A DNA stretch of 64,000 bases. Source: Crossaster papposus (lineage: Eukaryota > Echinodermata > Asteroidea > Velatida > Solasteridae). Both the position numbers and the translations under genes were made by a program. This document shows positions 43,172-53,681 of the stretch, piece by piece. The notes below the pieces were generated by a model, which made no database searches, was not told the DNA's origin, and saw only the letters and a program-made list of their open reading frames with translations. Position 1 is the first letter of the stretch; every line of letters begins with the position of its first letter. The stretch covers positions 186,001 to 250,000 of the forward strand of contig JBAIAA010000871.1 of NCBI GenBank assembly GCA_037893245.1, read 5' to 3'.

Positions 43172-43431
43172 ATCAATCGTCTAAAGGACACAGATCAGAT
43201 GTTCCAGCAAAATAACCTAACGCCTGGCATCGGGGAGCTTATCAAGGGACCCAGGCAGTCCCAGAGGGGGACACCTAGTCCGCTGGAGACGGAGGACCAC
43301 CACGAGATACGAGAGCAGCACCGTCTGGAGCGGGAAGAGAGAGCAAAGATTTCACTTCTCAAGAAACCGCTGACTACACTCATGTACTTTGGGCTGGAGA
43401 TGTGGGTTATACTGGTTGGGTGGTGTCACCG
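43172..43431 (+). CDS. VMP1: VMP1, N-terminal coding exon
   Basis: Exon after a long pyrimidine tract (TTCTCCTTCTGTTTCTTC) and GCCAG acceptor. The likely start is the ATG at 43199 (MFQQNNLTPGIGELIKGPRQ...), since frame before it may be untranslated. The frame ends ...REERAKISLLKKPLTTLMYF, GLEMWVILVGWCHR at a GTAAGG donor (phase 2). Human VMP1 has REREERQNIVLWRQPLITLQ and YFSLEILVILKEW at the same place. VMP1 is a multi-spanning ER membrane protein of the DedA/VTT superfamily that scrambles phospholipids and is needed for autophagosome formation, lipid-droplet and lipoprotein handling. This exon covers the cytosolic N-terminus and the start of the first membrane helix. Confidence 0.85.
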
Positions 43432-43596
43432 GTAAGGAGTAGTGATGGTACATGTAATAGGGAGTTTTTAATGGTGGGAGGGGCAGAAGGGAAGAGAGGG
43501 TGTGGCCGATTCCATCTCCAACTCCTCCAAGAAGCCAGAGATGTAAATTTGTTTTTTACTAATGGAAAATAACATTGGAATTATACATTTGTGCAG

Positions 43597-43755
43597 TGAA
43601 ATCTCGATAAGTCAAAACCGGCTAACTTGAAGAACCAGGCTAACTAAAAAAAACCTGGCTAACTCAAAAACCTAGCTAACTCGAAGTAAGAATGTATTCC
43701 CGTTAAACGAATAGCAAATGTATATAAACATGCACACGTTAACTCGAAAAAATCA
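43597..43755. mobile_element. pogo/Tigger-like terminal fragment
   Basis: GTGCAGTGAAATCTCGATAA begins with the CAGT...CTCGATAA wording of pogo/Tigger inverted repeats and is followed by three short repeats of GCTAACT(C/T)(A/G)AA. Only one end is recognisable; it is cut by the hAT-like element at 43792. Confidence 0.4.
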
Positions 43756-43791
43756 AATCGCCAGGTGCAGAAATAGTAAATTACATTTAGG

Positions 43792-44073
43792 CAGGGATGT
43801 AGTCCAGTCTATCACAAGTCCCTGCGAGTCCCTGTAAGTCCCTGCAAGTCCGTCACAAGTCCTTCAGTTCCAATTCAAATCACAAGCTATTCAAATCAGC
43901 TTTGTCAAAAGCATTCCTTTGTCATTGTTCATCCAGTTACTTGTGACTGCCTTTATGAAGGGACTTGTGACTGTCTTTACGAAAGGACTTGTGACTGGCT
44001 TTACGAAAGGACTTGTGACTGGCTTTACGAAAGGACTTGTGAACGGACTTGCAGGGACTCGACTACAACCCTG
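43792..44073. mobile_element. hAT-type MITE with perfect 8-bp target duplication
   Basis: Ends CAGGGATGTAGTC and GACTACAACCCTG, flanked on both sides by CATTTAGG (43784-43791 and 44074-44081). The interior carries an array of about four 27-bp units (GGACTTGTGACTGGCTTTAC) and, inverted at the other side, CACAAGTCC/GAGTCCCT units. Both features make a hAT MITE assignment firm; 282 bp. Confidence 0.88.
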
Positions 44074-44564
44074 CATTTAGGCCACAAAAAGTAGCGGGAA
44101 TCTTTCTACTAAGTTAAGAATATCCCACAACTCAAATGAATAAAGCCAAACTTCGGTATAGAAAAGCAACAAAGAGGCTATAATTAGCGTCTGAAGTATT
44201 GTTGGCCTACCTGGGAAGCCAGGGTTTGGAAAACGGCCCTAGCTGAACGTGGTCCAGATTCCTTATCTGGATTGAGATCAATCGAAAGATGTAATGGAAT
44301 CATCCTTGACCCATTTGCTATCTAACCACCAAGTTTTGTTAAAATTATCGTTTATGTAATTCTGCTACAAAACGCTACCGGTAAATACGTAATTCTGAAT
44401 ACATGTATGTAGTCTCCGCCCTCGGAGATGGTTGGAGTTCAGGCCCAAAAATACAAAAAAGGACTGCTTCAAATTACATGCCTTTTAAAAAATAGGGTCG
44501 GTAGGTCGTGATACATCTTTTTGACCGAAAGAGTGGGACAGATGATCACTATGTTTTCAAAATG

Positions 44565-44983
44565 TGACCTGTTCCAACGAAACCCTGACAAAGTCGACTT
44601 TTTAGTTTTTCAGATTTTGATTTTTTCAAATTCTCTAGGTTCTCAGCTTTAAAATGATGTATCATTTACATGTACCCCCACCCTATCTTCCCTGGGGTCT
44701 GGATTTAGTGATAAAACCCTGACAACCTAATTATGAGATAAACAGCTTTGAAGTTCAGAAAAGCGTATTATTTCTATACACAAATGTTTCACAAAATTGA
44801 CAAAAAACACTTCTAGTAGACGGATTTTGTTCAAATTTGAGGAGATTGTAGATTAATAGTGAGTGACTTAGGAAAACCTAAAACCTCAAAATGGTAAAAT
44901 CCATCCAGAAATGACTTCAGGAGTACATTGTGACAAAACACATTGTGCGACTTTGTCCGGGTTTCGTTGGAACAGGTCACAAA
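44565..44983. mobile_element. MITE with GTGACC termini, type 2
   Basis: Left end GTGACCTGTTCCAACGAAAC, right end GTTTCGTTGGAACAGGTCAC; the repeats continue with GACTTTGTC-like sequence on both arms. About 420 bp, A/T-rich interior. Confidence 0.75.
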
Positions 44984-45103
44984 TGATCGCGATACTCGTT
45001 TTCTATCAGATACAAAACAAATGTTGTTTTACCCGGGTTTGTCCATACGCAGATAAAAGCGCAGTGAGGTTTTTTAGGAAAGGTAATTTATTTTAAAGTC
45101 TTC

Positions 45104-45837
45104 GGCCACGAATTCATAAACGGGGATGATCACCTGATTATTTTAGTCACGTACAACTATTGAACGTTGGCTGCGAGATAAAACCGATTCTGTTGAAACT
45201 AAAATCGTTCACACATCGTTTTCGCTAAAACTTTTAACCAAATCGAGTTCAACTAGTGTTTTAAGCGAATTTAAAACGTGTGAACGCACCCTTAGACAGG
45301 TGTCACTAAGCACGTGTACGTTATGATCTAATCACTCTGTGTGATTTGTACGACCTAGATTTGTGCGCTCGATCATTACCTGTTTATACACAGTGTAGCC
45401 TAGTTGTTTATCTCGCGTACAAGTTACCATTTTTCTGTTGGCTTGCTTGTGGGGACAATAGCATAGGAACTCTTCCCTACCTTTTACACACTCAATGAGA
45501 CCCATTTTCTGGTCATGAGTAAAATTATCAGCGCCTGTTTTCGACATGGCGACCCTCCTACTAATGTCATATATGCCCTTTATTATAGATATGCCCTTTT
45601 ATTAAACATATTACGTAATCCGCTGTGAATAGAATGATGTATTTGTACTGCTAGACAGCTAAACATCAGCTAAGCAGGAGCTTGTACATGGCTGGATAAA
45701 CAGCCGATTATTTTCTTACTGAATTACGATGATCACAGGAGTTTATCCACACGCGTACTTCTATGTTTTAGCCACTGTACAATATTTGTACGTGACTAAA
45801 ATAATCCGGTGATCATCACTGTTTATGAATTTGGCCC
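45104..45837. mobile_element. MITE with about 50-bp inverted repeats
   Basis: Left GGCCACGAATTCATAAACGG ... GATTATTTTAGTCACGTACAA, right TTGTACGTGACTAAAATAAT ... GTTTATGAATTTGGCC. About 730 bp, with an inner inverted pair GTTCACAC (45208) / GTGTGAAC (45277) that may be a second small element. It ends 71 bp before a VMP1 exon. Confidence 0.7.
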
Positions 45838-45908
45838 ATAGTCTTTACAAATACCCCCGGTATATCGCGGGTGCTTGAGGAGTGATTTCTGTCTTCTCTT
45901 CATACCAG

Positions 45909-45999
45909 GTTATGGCTTAATAGGAAGAAGGTAGCTGTCACCAGTCTACTTGTAGTTTCCATGTTAGTACTGTATCACCTGGAGGGAGGTCACCAAGTG
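45909..45999 (+). CDS. VMP1: VMP1, membrane-helix exon
   Basis: CATACCAG acceptor, GTAAGT donor. It completes the split arginine and reads LWLNRKKVAVTSLLVVSMLV then LYHLEGGHQV (phase 0 at its end). It matches human KLWHRQSIVVSFLLLLAVLI...YYVEGVHQQ. The run VAVTSLLVVSMLVLYHL is a membrane helix. Confidence 0.85.
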
Positions 46000-46059
46000 G
46001 TAAGTTAGACTGAAGCATATGCCCATGCAAAGACAGACATCTTCAAAGCACCTACCGTA

Positions 46060-46300
46060 CAGTTGACTCTCGTTATCACGAACTCCGTGCAACCATGTCA
46101 AAGTGTTCGTTATATTTCCAAATTATATCCAAACAAACTATTTTCGTTATAAGCACATTTTTTCCCAAAGAAACATGGAGTTTTTTTGGGGCCCCAAGGA
46201 TAAATGTTTGTAATAACCAGAATTTTGTTATATCCGTTTTTGTATTATCCGTCCCAATGGTTTCTAACCTATTGTTTACTTTGTTTCGGGAGTCGACTAC
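46060..46300. mobile_element. pogo/Tigger-like fragment
   Basis: TACAGTTGACTCTCGTTATC starts like a pogo/Tigger terminal repeat next to a TA; several TCGTTAT(A/T) repeats follow. The opposite end is not recognisable; a family A MITE follows at 46417. Confidence 0.4.
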
Positions 46301-46416
46301 TTACCGGTACATATCCCGGAACATGATTCTGATTAGGGCTCTTCGCTCAATGCCTTCTTGTGTTCAAACCAGTGTTGTAGTCCAGACTTTCCTGTCCAAG
46401 ACCAAGGCTCTATTCA

Positions 46417-46658
46417 TTAACCCGTTTGCGCCGGAGGACATATATACACGCAAAGTTTTCCCCACATTCAAAACGGATGGCGCATACACACGTCAAAAGC
46501 AATGCTGGGAATGTCTGTCAACAGCAAGCAAGGCCGGAAATGCGTGGGTGTGCTTCCTGGTATCATCGGCCTGAACCCGCCTCGGATCGGGTTTCATTAA
46601 AAATAATTCCGCGCCTCGGCTCGGTGATGTTTAAATAATCCCAACGCAAACTGGTTAA
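46417..46658. mobile_element. TTAA-flanked MITE family A, copy 3
   Basis: TTAACCCGTTTGCGCCGGAG at the left and CCAACGCAAACTGGTTAA at the right, TTAA on both sides. Internal CGTGGGTGTGCTTCCTGGTA shared with the family. Intronic in VMP1. Confidence 0.78.
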
Positions 46659-46941
46659 CAGTGGCCATCTCCTAACCAGGTCATTATCACTCGGTGAAGA
46701 CTGGCTCTTCACATTTTCTAATTCCCTAATTCAAAAATATCCCTGATATAGTTTTTTTATTGGTCAAGAGCCCGACATGTGGGTATGTCTAAACAGCCGA
46801 TAAAACATAGCCCAGACAGTTTGAAGACAATCCGAGACATTGAGATAGTGTTCTGCAGGTGTATGTACATTAAGTTGTGTATGAGATTCTCGCTAGCAGT
46901 GAATTACAATCCTTTAATCTTCTTTTATTTTCTTTGGATAG

Positions 46942-47052
46942 TATGTTCAGCGTTTGAGGAAACAAACAGTATGGTGCCTGTATTGGATAGGCCTAGGTGT
47001 ACTGTCCTCAGTGGGGTTGGGCACCGGTCTTCATACCTTTCTGCTGTATCTG
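46942..47052 (+). CDS. VMP1: VMP1, exon with conserved luminal/membrane block
   Basis: GGATAG acceptor, GTAAGT donor, phase 0 at both ends, 37 codons: [20 protein letters not shown] then [17 protein letters not shown]. Human VMP1 reads [20 protein letters not shown] then [17 protein letters not shown], so the second half is identical as I remember it. This is the entry to the VTT (SNARE-associated Golgi/DedA) domain. Confidence 0.92.
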
Positions 47053-47649
47053 GTAAGTTGAAACTTGCAAAAAAAATGTGAAAGCATACTTGTTTTATAC
47101 TTGGAATACACAGAATTAGAGGCATATAACCAAACAGACGTATGAAGCTAAACCACGATTGACAACCATGCACGTTCTAAGGTAGCTGTTTCTGGCTGTG
47201 ATTTAAATGCGCATGTGCAAAATTTGCCTAGTCTCTCAGTCATTATGCTGTGTTAATTGTTAATTGTATACAGTCCCTAGTTTTTCATTTACACCACTTT
47301 TATACCTTTTTCTATAAGACCCTATCTAATAGATGAGATTATAAAGGACACGCACAAGAGACTATCACATCGCTGGTTCCAACAACACTTCCAGCGTTAA
47401 CAAATCGAACGAGAAACGGGGAACCAGAAACAGCTACCATTATAGAACATGCATGGTTGTCGACCGTGGTTAACTTCATACGTCTGTTCTGTTATATACT
47501 CCAGAATTACCAAGCCCTGTCTTGTGTATCCCTTTTATTCTTTAACAATGTGATGGATGGCAATTATGCACACTATATCAATTGTATGATGCGACCTCTA
47601 ACCTCCGGGAGGTGCGTCAATGTCAACGATGAGGCCAGACTTTAGGGTT

Positions 47650-49170
47650 GAATGACTCGCACTTACATCCTGTTCATAATAATACAAAGAGGTCAGTATT
47701 GGATCAGGAGAGCAGGTGTTTGTGGGGGCACTCTTGACGATCTTCATCACCTCCGCATCTGAAAGAAAGATGAGAGGGGAGTTTGGCAAAATTCAAGGTC
47801 AGCTTGTGCAGGCTTAATACTAGGATCCCTTTCTGCTACTGTAGGTCATTTATTATCTTGGAGATCTTGCTGATGAAAAAGTCAGAGAAATGGGTAACCA
47901 TCTCACAGGGGGAAGAAAATGATGGGAGTATGGGTGTGATTTTCTTGTGCATGAGATGGTTTATGATCTGAAAAAGGGCTCGCTGCTCACCTTTACAGCC
48001 TTTTATTTTCCCCGAGTGCTATTTTTTCTTGTAATGTTTGTATCTAGCTTTTACAAGCTTTCTCTGGAACATCTCACGGTCCACCTGTAACTTAGACTTT
48101 TGCCAGCGTTGTTGCAGTTGACGACTCTTATGTTTGGTCTTTGCAATGTGATTTTTATACCACGGAACGTTTGGTTCATCTACAGCTTTAGAGTGTTTGA
48201 TGGGAGCATGAGTGTCGAGTAGTTTACACTTTACAGAGTACAGAGTTGTACTGGTTGGCTGAGAAGTCTAACGTAGCTGCTGGGCAGGTGATGAGTAAAG
48301 ATGCGGCAATATCGTCCTTATTAATACTTGGGTCTATTGCAGTGATTTTTCCGATTTGTGATTTGGTGCTTCCCGTGTCTTGGCTTACGCAAGTCCAACC
48401 GACAGTGAATGGCACAATGGCCCGAGAGAAAGTCGGTCGTTTGAACAGACTGTATGAGGGTGTCAGTCTGTTGACTGATCACAAAGTCTATTGTATGGCC
48501 AGATGCGTGAGTTCCGGTGGTGACTAATTGTTGCATGCCAAACTGTATGGAAAGGTTACCAAAACGCCTGTCACCTGGGGTGCTAGTGGTGGCGTCATTG
48601 TTCCAGTGGATAGTGACATTTTCAAGTACAATTAGCTTCCCAATGAACAATGCGTACCATTCAAGAAGATCGGTGAATTCATCCATGAAGGTACCTGTAG
48701 TTAACAAGGTCTGCGGTGGACAGTACAGCACAATTATTTGAAAGTACTTGTTGTCCTGGTTATAAATGTCAACTTCAATAGATTCAAAGGAAGATGGCGG
48801 GTGATGGTTACATTGCTTGACAACTGACGCCTTCAAGCTAGATTTGTAGATTAGGCCAACACCCCCGCCTCGACGCAGCTTTCTGGGGATATGTACCAGT
48901 TTGTATCCTCTGGGGGTTACACTGGCAGTGTTCTGATATTGTTCAGCACAAAACCAGGTTTTCGTTAGAGAAGGATATCAATGCTGTAATCCCGAATATG
49001 ATCGGTAATAAAATCTGACTTATTGCATGCAGATTGACAGTTTATCAGGCCCAGATTGGTCATATATTCAGCAAATAAATTCTCATCAGAAATGACAGTT
49101 TTGTCATTTTGATTGGATGTGTCTCTTCTTTTTCTACCCTGGCAGTTTAACTCCTGGGTTGACAATTTTG
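47650..49170 (-). mobile_element. CR1/L2-type LINE fragment (endonuclease part)
   Basis: Read on the minus strand: an apurinic-like endonuclease with FESIEVDIYNQDNKYFQIIV, SGHTIDFVIS and SGHCAIHCRLDL (the last stands where most families have SDH). A linker and the opening of the reverse transcriptase follow (EVMKIVKSAPTNTCSPDPI). In-frame stops divide it and the polymerase core is absent. The VMP1 intron carries it in antisense. It may belong to the same family as 4560-5349, which has a different part of the element, but they do not overlap. Confidence 0.7.
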
Positions 49171-49439
49171 TGGATGGATTTCAGCTCAGATTCGGTACCG
49201 GTATACTGCAGGGGTTTTCTTGTGTACATACAGTAGCTGCCAGTAACAATGCAGCAATTGTCAAAAACAAAAGGCATTACTGTGCGTGGATCATACATGT
49301 ACTTGTACATACTGCTGTTATAGCTGTCAAAAACATTAGGGAGCTTCACTCTGAAGGCAACAGTTAAACAGGATTTGGCAGGAACCAACAACACACCTGA
49401 AGAGAAACCTTGGAGTCACCAAGACTTGACACGGTTCAT

Positions 49440-49550
49440 GAAGAACCATTCACGTAGAACCATTCACGTGTATTCACGTGTATTCCTGTATATTTAAGTG
49501 TATTCAAGTGTATTCAAGTGTATTCACATTTATTCACATTTATTTGATGT
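49440..49550. repeat. Short tandem repeat (GTGTATTCA motif)
   Basis: About ten units of a 10-bp motif, ACGTGTATTC / AAGTGTATTC / CATTTATTCA, drifting in sequence along the array. Intronic minisatellite. Confidence 0.75.
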
Positions 49551-49766
49551 GTAAACACGTCATGTTTCAAATGTCCTCGATTGTTTAAAACTGATTGTTT
49601 ACGAATACTTTGATGCACCTCGACGCTTCCAACGATTTGTGACACACCAAAATCGCACTTTACACACCCCCATCGTCAAGTTTTGACTGGACATTAATGA
49701 CACATGACCCACCTCCTCCGGGATACGAGGGGTGTCTTACAATTGATTTATGCATTATACATGTAC

Positions 49767-51332
49767 CAGGGTTTTCCCTTAACTTTTTTTTTCACTAGCC
49801 GGTCGGACCAGTTGTGTCGACTTTTTACTAGCCCGCCAGCATTTTCATTGGTCCGCGTGTTTTTTCACCTTTTAAGCTCCCTGAACTGCACTCAAAGGCA
49901 ATGTAATACAATAGTGTTACATATATGGCGTGGTCTCGTTATTGACTGTGTGTTCCTCCCCCCCCCCCCCCCCCCCCCCACCCACCCCCACCCTCCCCCT
50001 GTACCTACCCACATCAAAAATAAACCATCCCATAAAAAAACCGTCCAATCTTGTTCTTCCTTTTAACAATCTCTTCTTTTCATTGGGTGTAATTGTATGC
50101 ACAAAGTGACATTTCCCAGCCTTTTGTTGAAATTCCAAAGTAATGGTCGGCCACATGTTGGCCCGCTTGCTACAAATTGGTACATTTTGTAGGTCAGCTG
50201 CCAATCATTGTCTAGATTTCTTGCCCCTATTGGAATATATTCGGAAAATACTCCCGAATAATTCTCCCGTGGTTTTACTTTATTCCTCTTGCACTATAAA
50301 GCGTTTATTATGTAAAATTACACCACGGAACCATTATAAATTAAAAAATGTAACAAGCTCTTACAATTTCCACGAAATAGAACGTTTTTTTAAAGACAAG
50401 AAAAACGGAAAATAAATCGTATTAAATTTCCCCCTTAAATCTGTTGGAAAAATGTTTAGAAGCTCAAATAATGATCCGTTTTCTTTTTTTTTAACTTTTC
50501 TTTTTAAAACAATGAAACCAGAAATAAATGTTAATAAATAAACCAGGAAGTTATTTCGCTAGCCTCGTAATTTAATGGTAAGGTGTATGTATTATTATTT
50601 ATCCCTGAAATCGGTTTGAAATTTTTTAGAAGTTCATTCAAATAAGTCTTTAAGTATCCTTTCTCTTTTTTTCTTTCTTTAAAAACAAAGACAATAACAT
50701 AATTAACCTTAGGAATATAACCTTTTTATTTGTACCACTTAACACATTTTGTAAATAAGTACCGCAAACTTTTGCAAAATTACTTACAGCCAATTTAATG
50801 ACCATCGGTTGGGTCTAGAGATAAATAAATTCGCTCCAGGAATACACCGACCAGGGCCTTTTAAATAAATTCTGTATCTGCCTGGCAAGGGTTGGTGTAA
50901 AGTAAATACAATGTATCTTTGTTGGAGATAAGCGGACCTGGACAACATTCTTTGAGTAGCACTTTGTGGTTAGAGAAAGTCTGCGGTTAAAGAATAAAGT
51001 CTGTGGTTATAGAAGAAAGTCAACACCAAATGGCAATGAAGATTATTTTTAACTGGACTTCAGGATTGGATAACAACCCGTCACTGGGAAAGTGGTGTAG
51101 CGGTGCTGAGGCTTTGATGTTGGTCTTTTCAAGAAACTCGGTCGGGTCATCGTTATCTTTTATGAACTGGTATTGCGATTTTCGATTATATCGTGGTATC
51201 GCCCAAGCTTACTTAGGCTTATCTTGGCTTTTTTTCACTAGACCGCCGGACTACTTAAGAAAGTGTTTTGACTAGACCGCCGCTGTTTTGACTAGAATTT
51301 GGCTAGCGGACCACCGTTAAGGTCGAACCCTG
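49767..51332. mobile_element. hAT-like element, non-autonomous, about 1.6 kb
   Basis: Ends CAGGGTTTTCCCTTAAC and GTTAAGGTCGAACCCTG. Subterminal motifs ACTAGCC and GGTC(C/G)G at the left answer GACTAGACCGCCG and GGCTAGCGGACC at the right. The interior is A/T-rich with a 22-base C tract at 49958 and no transposase. Flanking octamers (ACATGTAC, TGTACATG) are not a clean duplication, so the boundaries are less sure than for 43792. Confidence 0.55.
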
Positions 51333-51393
51333 TGTACATGTATGCATGATCCATGCTTGGAAAGATGGTTAATATTTTGTGTTTTTGTTGTAG

Positions 51394-51473
51394 GGTCCAC
51401 ATATAGCTTCAGTCACCCTTGCTGCCTTTGAGTGTCAGTCTGTGGATTTTCCTGAGCCACCCTACCCAGATGA
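51394..51473 (+). CDS. VMP1: VMP1, VTT-domain exon
   Basis: TTGTAG acceptor, GTATGT donor (phase 2). Reads [20 protein letters not shown] then EPPYPD; human VMP1 has [20 protein letters not shown] then EPPYPD. It lies 61 bp after a hAT-like element and 14 bp before a small TTAA MITE, so the exon is tightly boxed by insertions. Confidence 0.93.
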
Positions 51474-51487
51474 GTATGTTCCATTAA

Positions 51488-51635
51488 CCCTAACGTACTA
51501 GGCAATCATTTAGGGGTACAGTAACAGTACACAGTACTACAAAATGTTACTCAATTCTCATAGGTCAGTGTGGTAAGAGTACTGCAAGCTACAGTTTACT
51601 CAAGTAGTATTTGGTAGTATTGGGCAACGTTAGGG
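51488..51635. mobile_element. piggyBac-like mini-MITE (CCCTAACGT ends)
   Basis: CCCTAACGTACTAGGCAATC at the left and GGGCAACGTTAGGG at the right, flanked by TTAA (51484-51487 and 51636-51639). CCCTA ends with TTAA are classic piggyBac features. It shares its right TTAA with the next element. Confidence 0.65.
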
Positions 51636-51639
51636 TTAA

Positions 51640-52409
51640 AGGGAAACTCCGCCCATATTTTATAACTGCATAATGTTAAAGAGTGTCAATTGCCATTGTG
51701 ACTTGATTTTTATTTCATTTTTATCGGTTTCGGTAATCATATAAAACAGAGATTTTCTCGCACTACGCTTACCGTCATGCGAACCGCCATTTTGTTCTGG
51801 TTTATCGGTACATCCGAGATATTGTGACGTATTGTCTGCACCATCAGTACGCGAAGCCCGATCGATAGCGGCCCTGCACGCGCAAGAAATACAAGTGAAC
51901 CCTTTTGTGTACTGCATAGTGTATAGACAATGTGTACTGTACACGTGAAAGTGGGCTCAAAATCATACGGAGAAGGACCTGATGCCATAATTACTAGCTC
52001 ACAGATTTTCTATTCTTCTCAGAAAATACAAAAATAAACGATAGTTTGTGGCGCGTCAAGTCGATATTCTGCACAGAAATGCAATACATGTACTCGCAAT
52101 AGTCGGGCACCGTACAACATACGTCTGCATAATGTAGCTGGCCGCGTCCAGGTGGGATACCAGTGCGAACAACGGGCAATAATGCGATGTGCATTGAGGT
52201 GCAGACACTACGTCATAATTTCCCGGGCGAGGCGGGAAATTTGAACAATATGGTCGCGCCCTTGTACTCCTGAATTTCAAGAAATTGTGAATATAATAAG
52301 CGCGTGTGTCGTTCTCGATAACAAATCAAAACAAATTCTCTGCGGAGTCAGTATGTTACCATATTTTCTTTTAGACTAGGTAAAATATTATTGAACCTGA
52401 AATTTCCCT
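51640..52409. mobile_element. TTAA-flanked MITE (AGGGAAA ends)
   Basis: AGGGAAACTCCGCCC at the left and CTGAAATTTCCCT at the right, TTAA on both sides (51636-51639 and 52410-52413). About 770 bp; the interior is mixed and non-coding. Confidence 0.6.
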
Positions 52410-52413
52410 TTAA

Positions 52414-53496
52414 CCTTAATTTTAATCCCAAAAAGATTGTAATAATTTGGTTTCATCTTAATTCTAAAACACAAAGTGTACACTTGCTATTTTTTGCACT
52501 GAAAGGAACACTCGTTATTACAAGATGACAAACAACGTAGTAGGTATATGTGAGGCGTTCTGGCAAAATGATGGAACTACAGGCACATGCCATTTGTGAA
52601 TACAAATGGAAGTTATTTTTTTTCTTCACTTTTCAGAATTATTTATATTTGTAACTGTTGATGTCTAGTATTTATATTTTAAGGAAATGATATGAAAATC
52701 ATGGAATAAATGAGTTTTTAACCTTACTTAGGGGAAGTCACCTTGTTTGACAGCACACCAATGCACACAGTGTGTTTTTGTGCATGAAGTCTGTGCATTG
52801 AACATGTGGACAGAATTGTGTTTTCCATGGTAACACGTGCAAAAGGGTGGACTAGGGGCATTTGTACATATGTGTGCTATACGTAGGAGCTACATGTAGG
52901 GTTAGGGAAAAACAATTTAAATTTTTTCTTTTTTTAACGAATTCAACGCTCCAAATGTTAAATGCGAATACATGTATTAAAAAGCTTGTCAATAGAATTC
53001 CCTTTGAAGTTCAACAAGCAAATCCTCAATTTGACCTCTGATCAGTTCTGTCTCATTTTGCGAAACATTCATAAAAACCTTAGACAATTTACACATTCTG
53101 TCTTTCACATTCTGTCATTCTGTCTTACACACCACACATGCCATCTGCGAGCCGGTCGCTCGCAGATATTTCCAGCCACGCTCTGTTGCTCGTGACGTGT
53201 TTATCAGTCATTTGTTCTGATTTTCAGAATGTACTACGGCGTGAACTAGTTAAACATACTAGTCAAATTTCTTATGTATTTCACTCCAGTATATCCTAAA
53301 TTTTCCAAAAATGTATGGTTTTTCTAATCTCCAAAAAAAGTTAATTAAACTTTCAATCTGTACATCATATGAACCGAACTATACTTGTTTAAAACGACCA
53401 CCGCATATTTATTCCTTTATAATAATTTCATTTTAGACAAGTTGCAACAAATGTTCATTTTAGTTATTAGTAGTTATTTGTTTAATGTAATTTCAG
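52414..53496. other. VMP1 intron remainder
   Basis: A/T-rich, no exon or element recognised. A short run near 53140 (ATGCCATCTGCGAGCCGGTC) stands out as G+C-richer. The last part carries the expected pyrimidine-rich acceptor for the next exon. Confidence 0.4.
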
Positions 53497-53581
53497 AATT
53501 GTTTGTCCAAGCGAGGAAAGCTTGTATCCTATGACAATATGGAATGTCATCAGTAAAGTAAGGCCTGAAGCTTTTATGTGG
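53497..53581 (+). CDS. VMP1: VMP1, VTT-domain exon
   Basis: AATTTCAG acceptor, GTAAGT donor (phase 0). After completing a split glutamate it reads IVCPSEESLYPMTIWNVISK then VRPEAFMW; human VMP1 has [20 protein letters not shown] then KVRIEACMW. The exon is joined in frame to GAGTAIGELPPYF downstream. Only ten bases separate the exon from a Helentron-like insertion. Confidence 0.92.
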
Positions 53582-53591
53582 GTAAGTGTAT

Positions 53592-53649
53592 TTAGCTGTT
53601 TCGGCCTTTCAGCCGAAACAGCTTTTGTTTTCGTTAAATTTTTTTTTTT

Positions 53650-53681
<32 letters not shown>

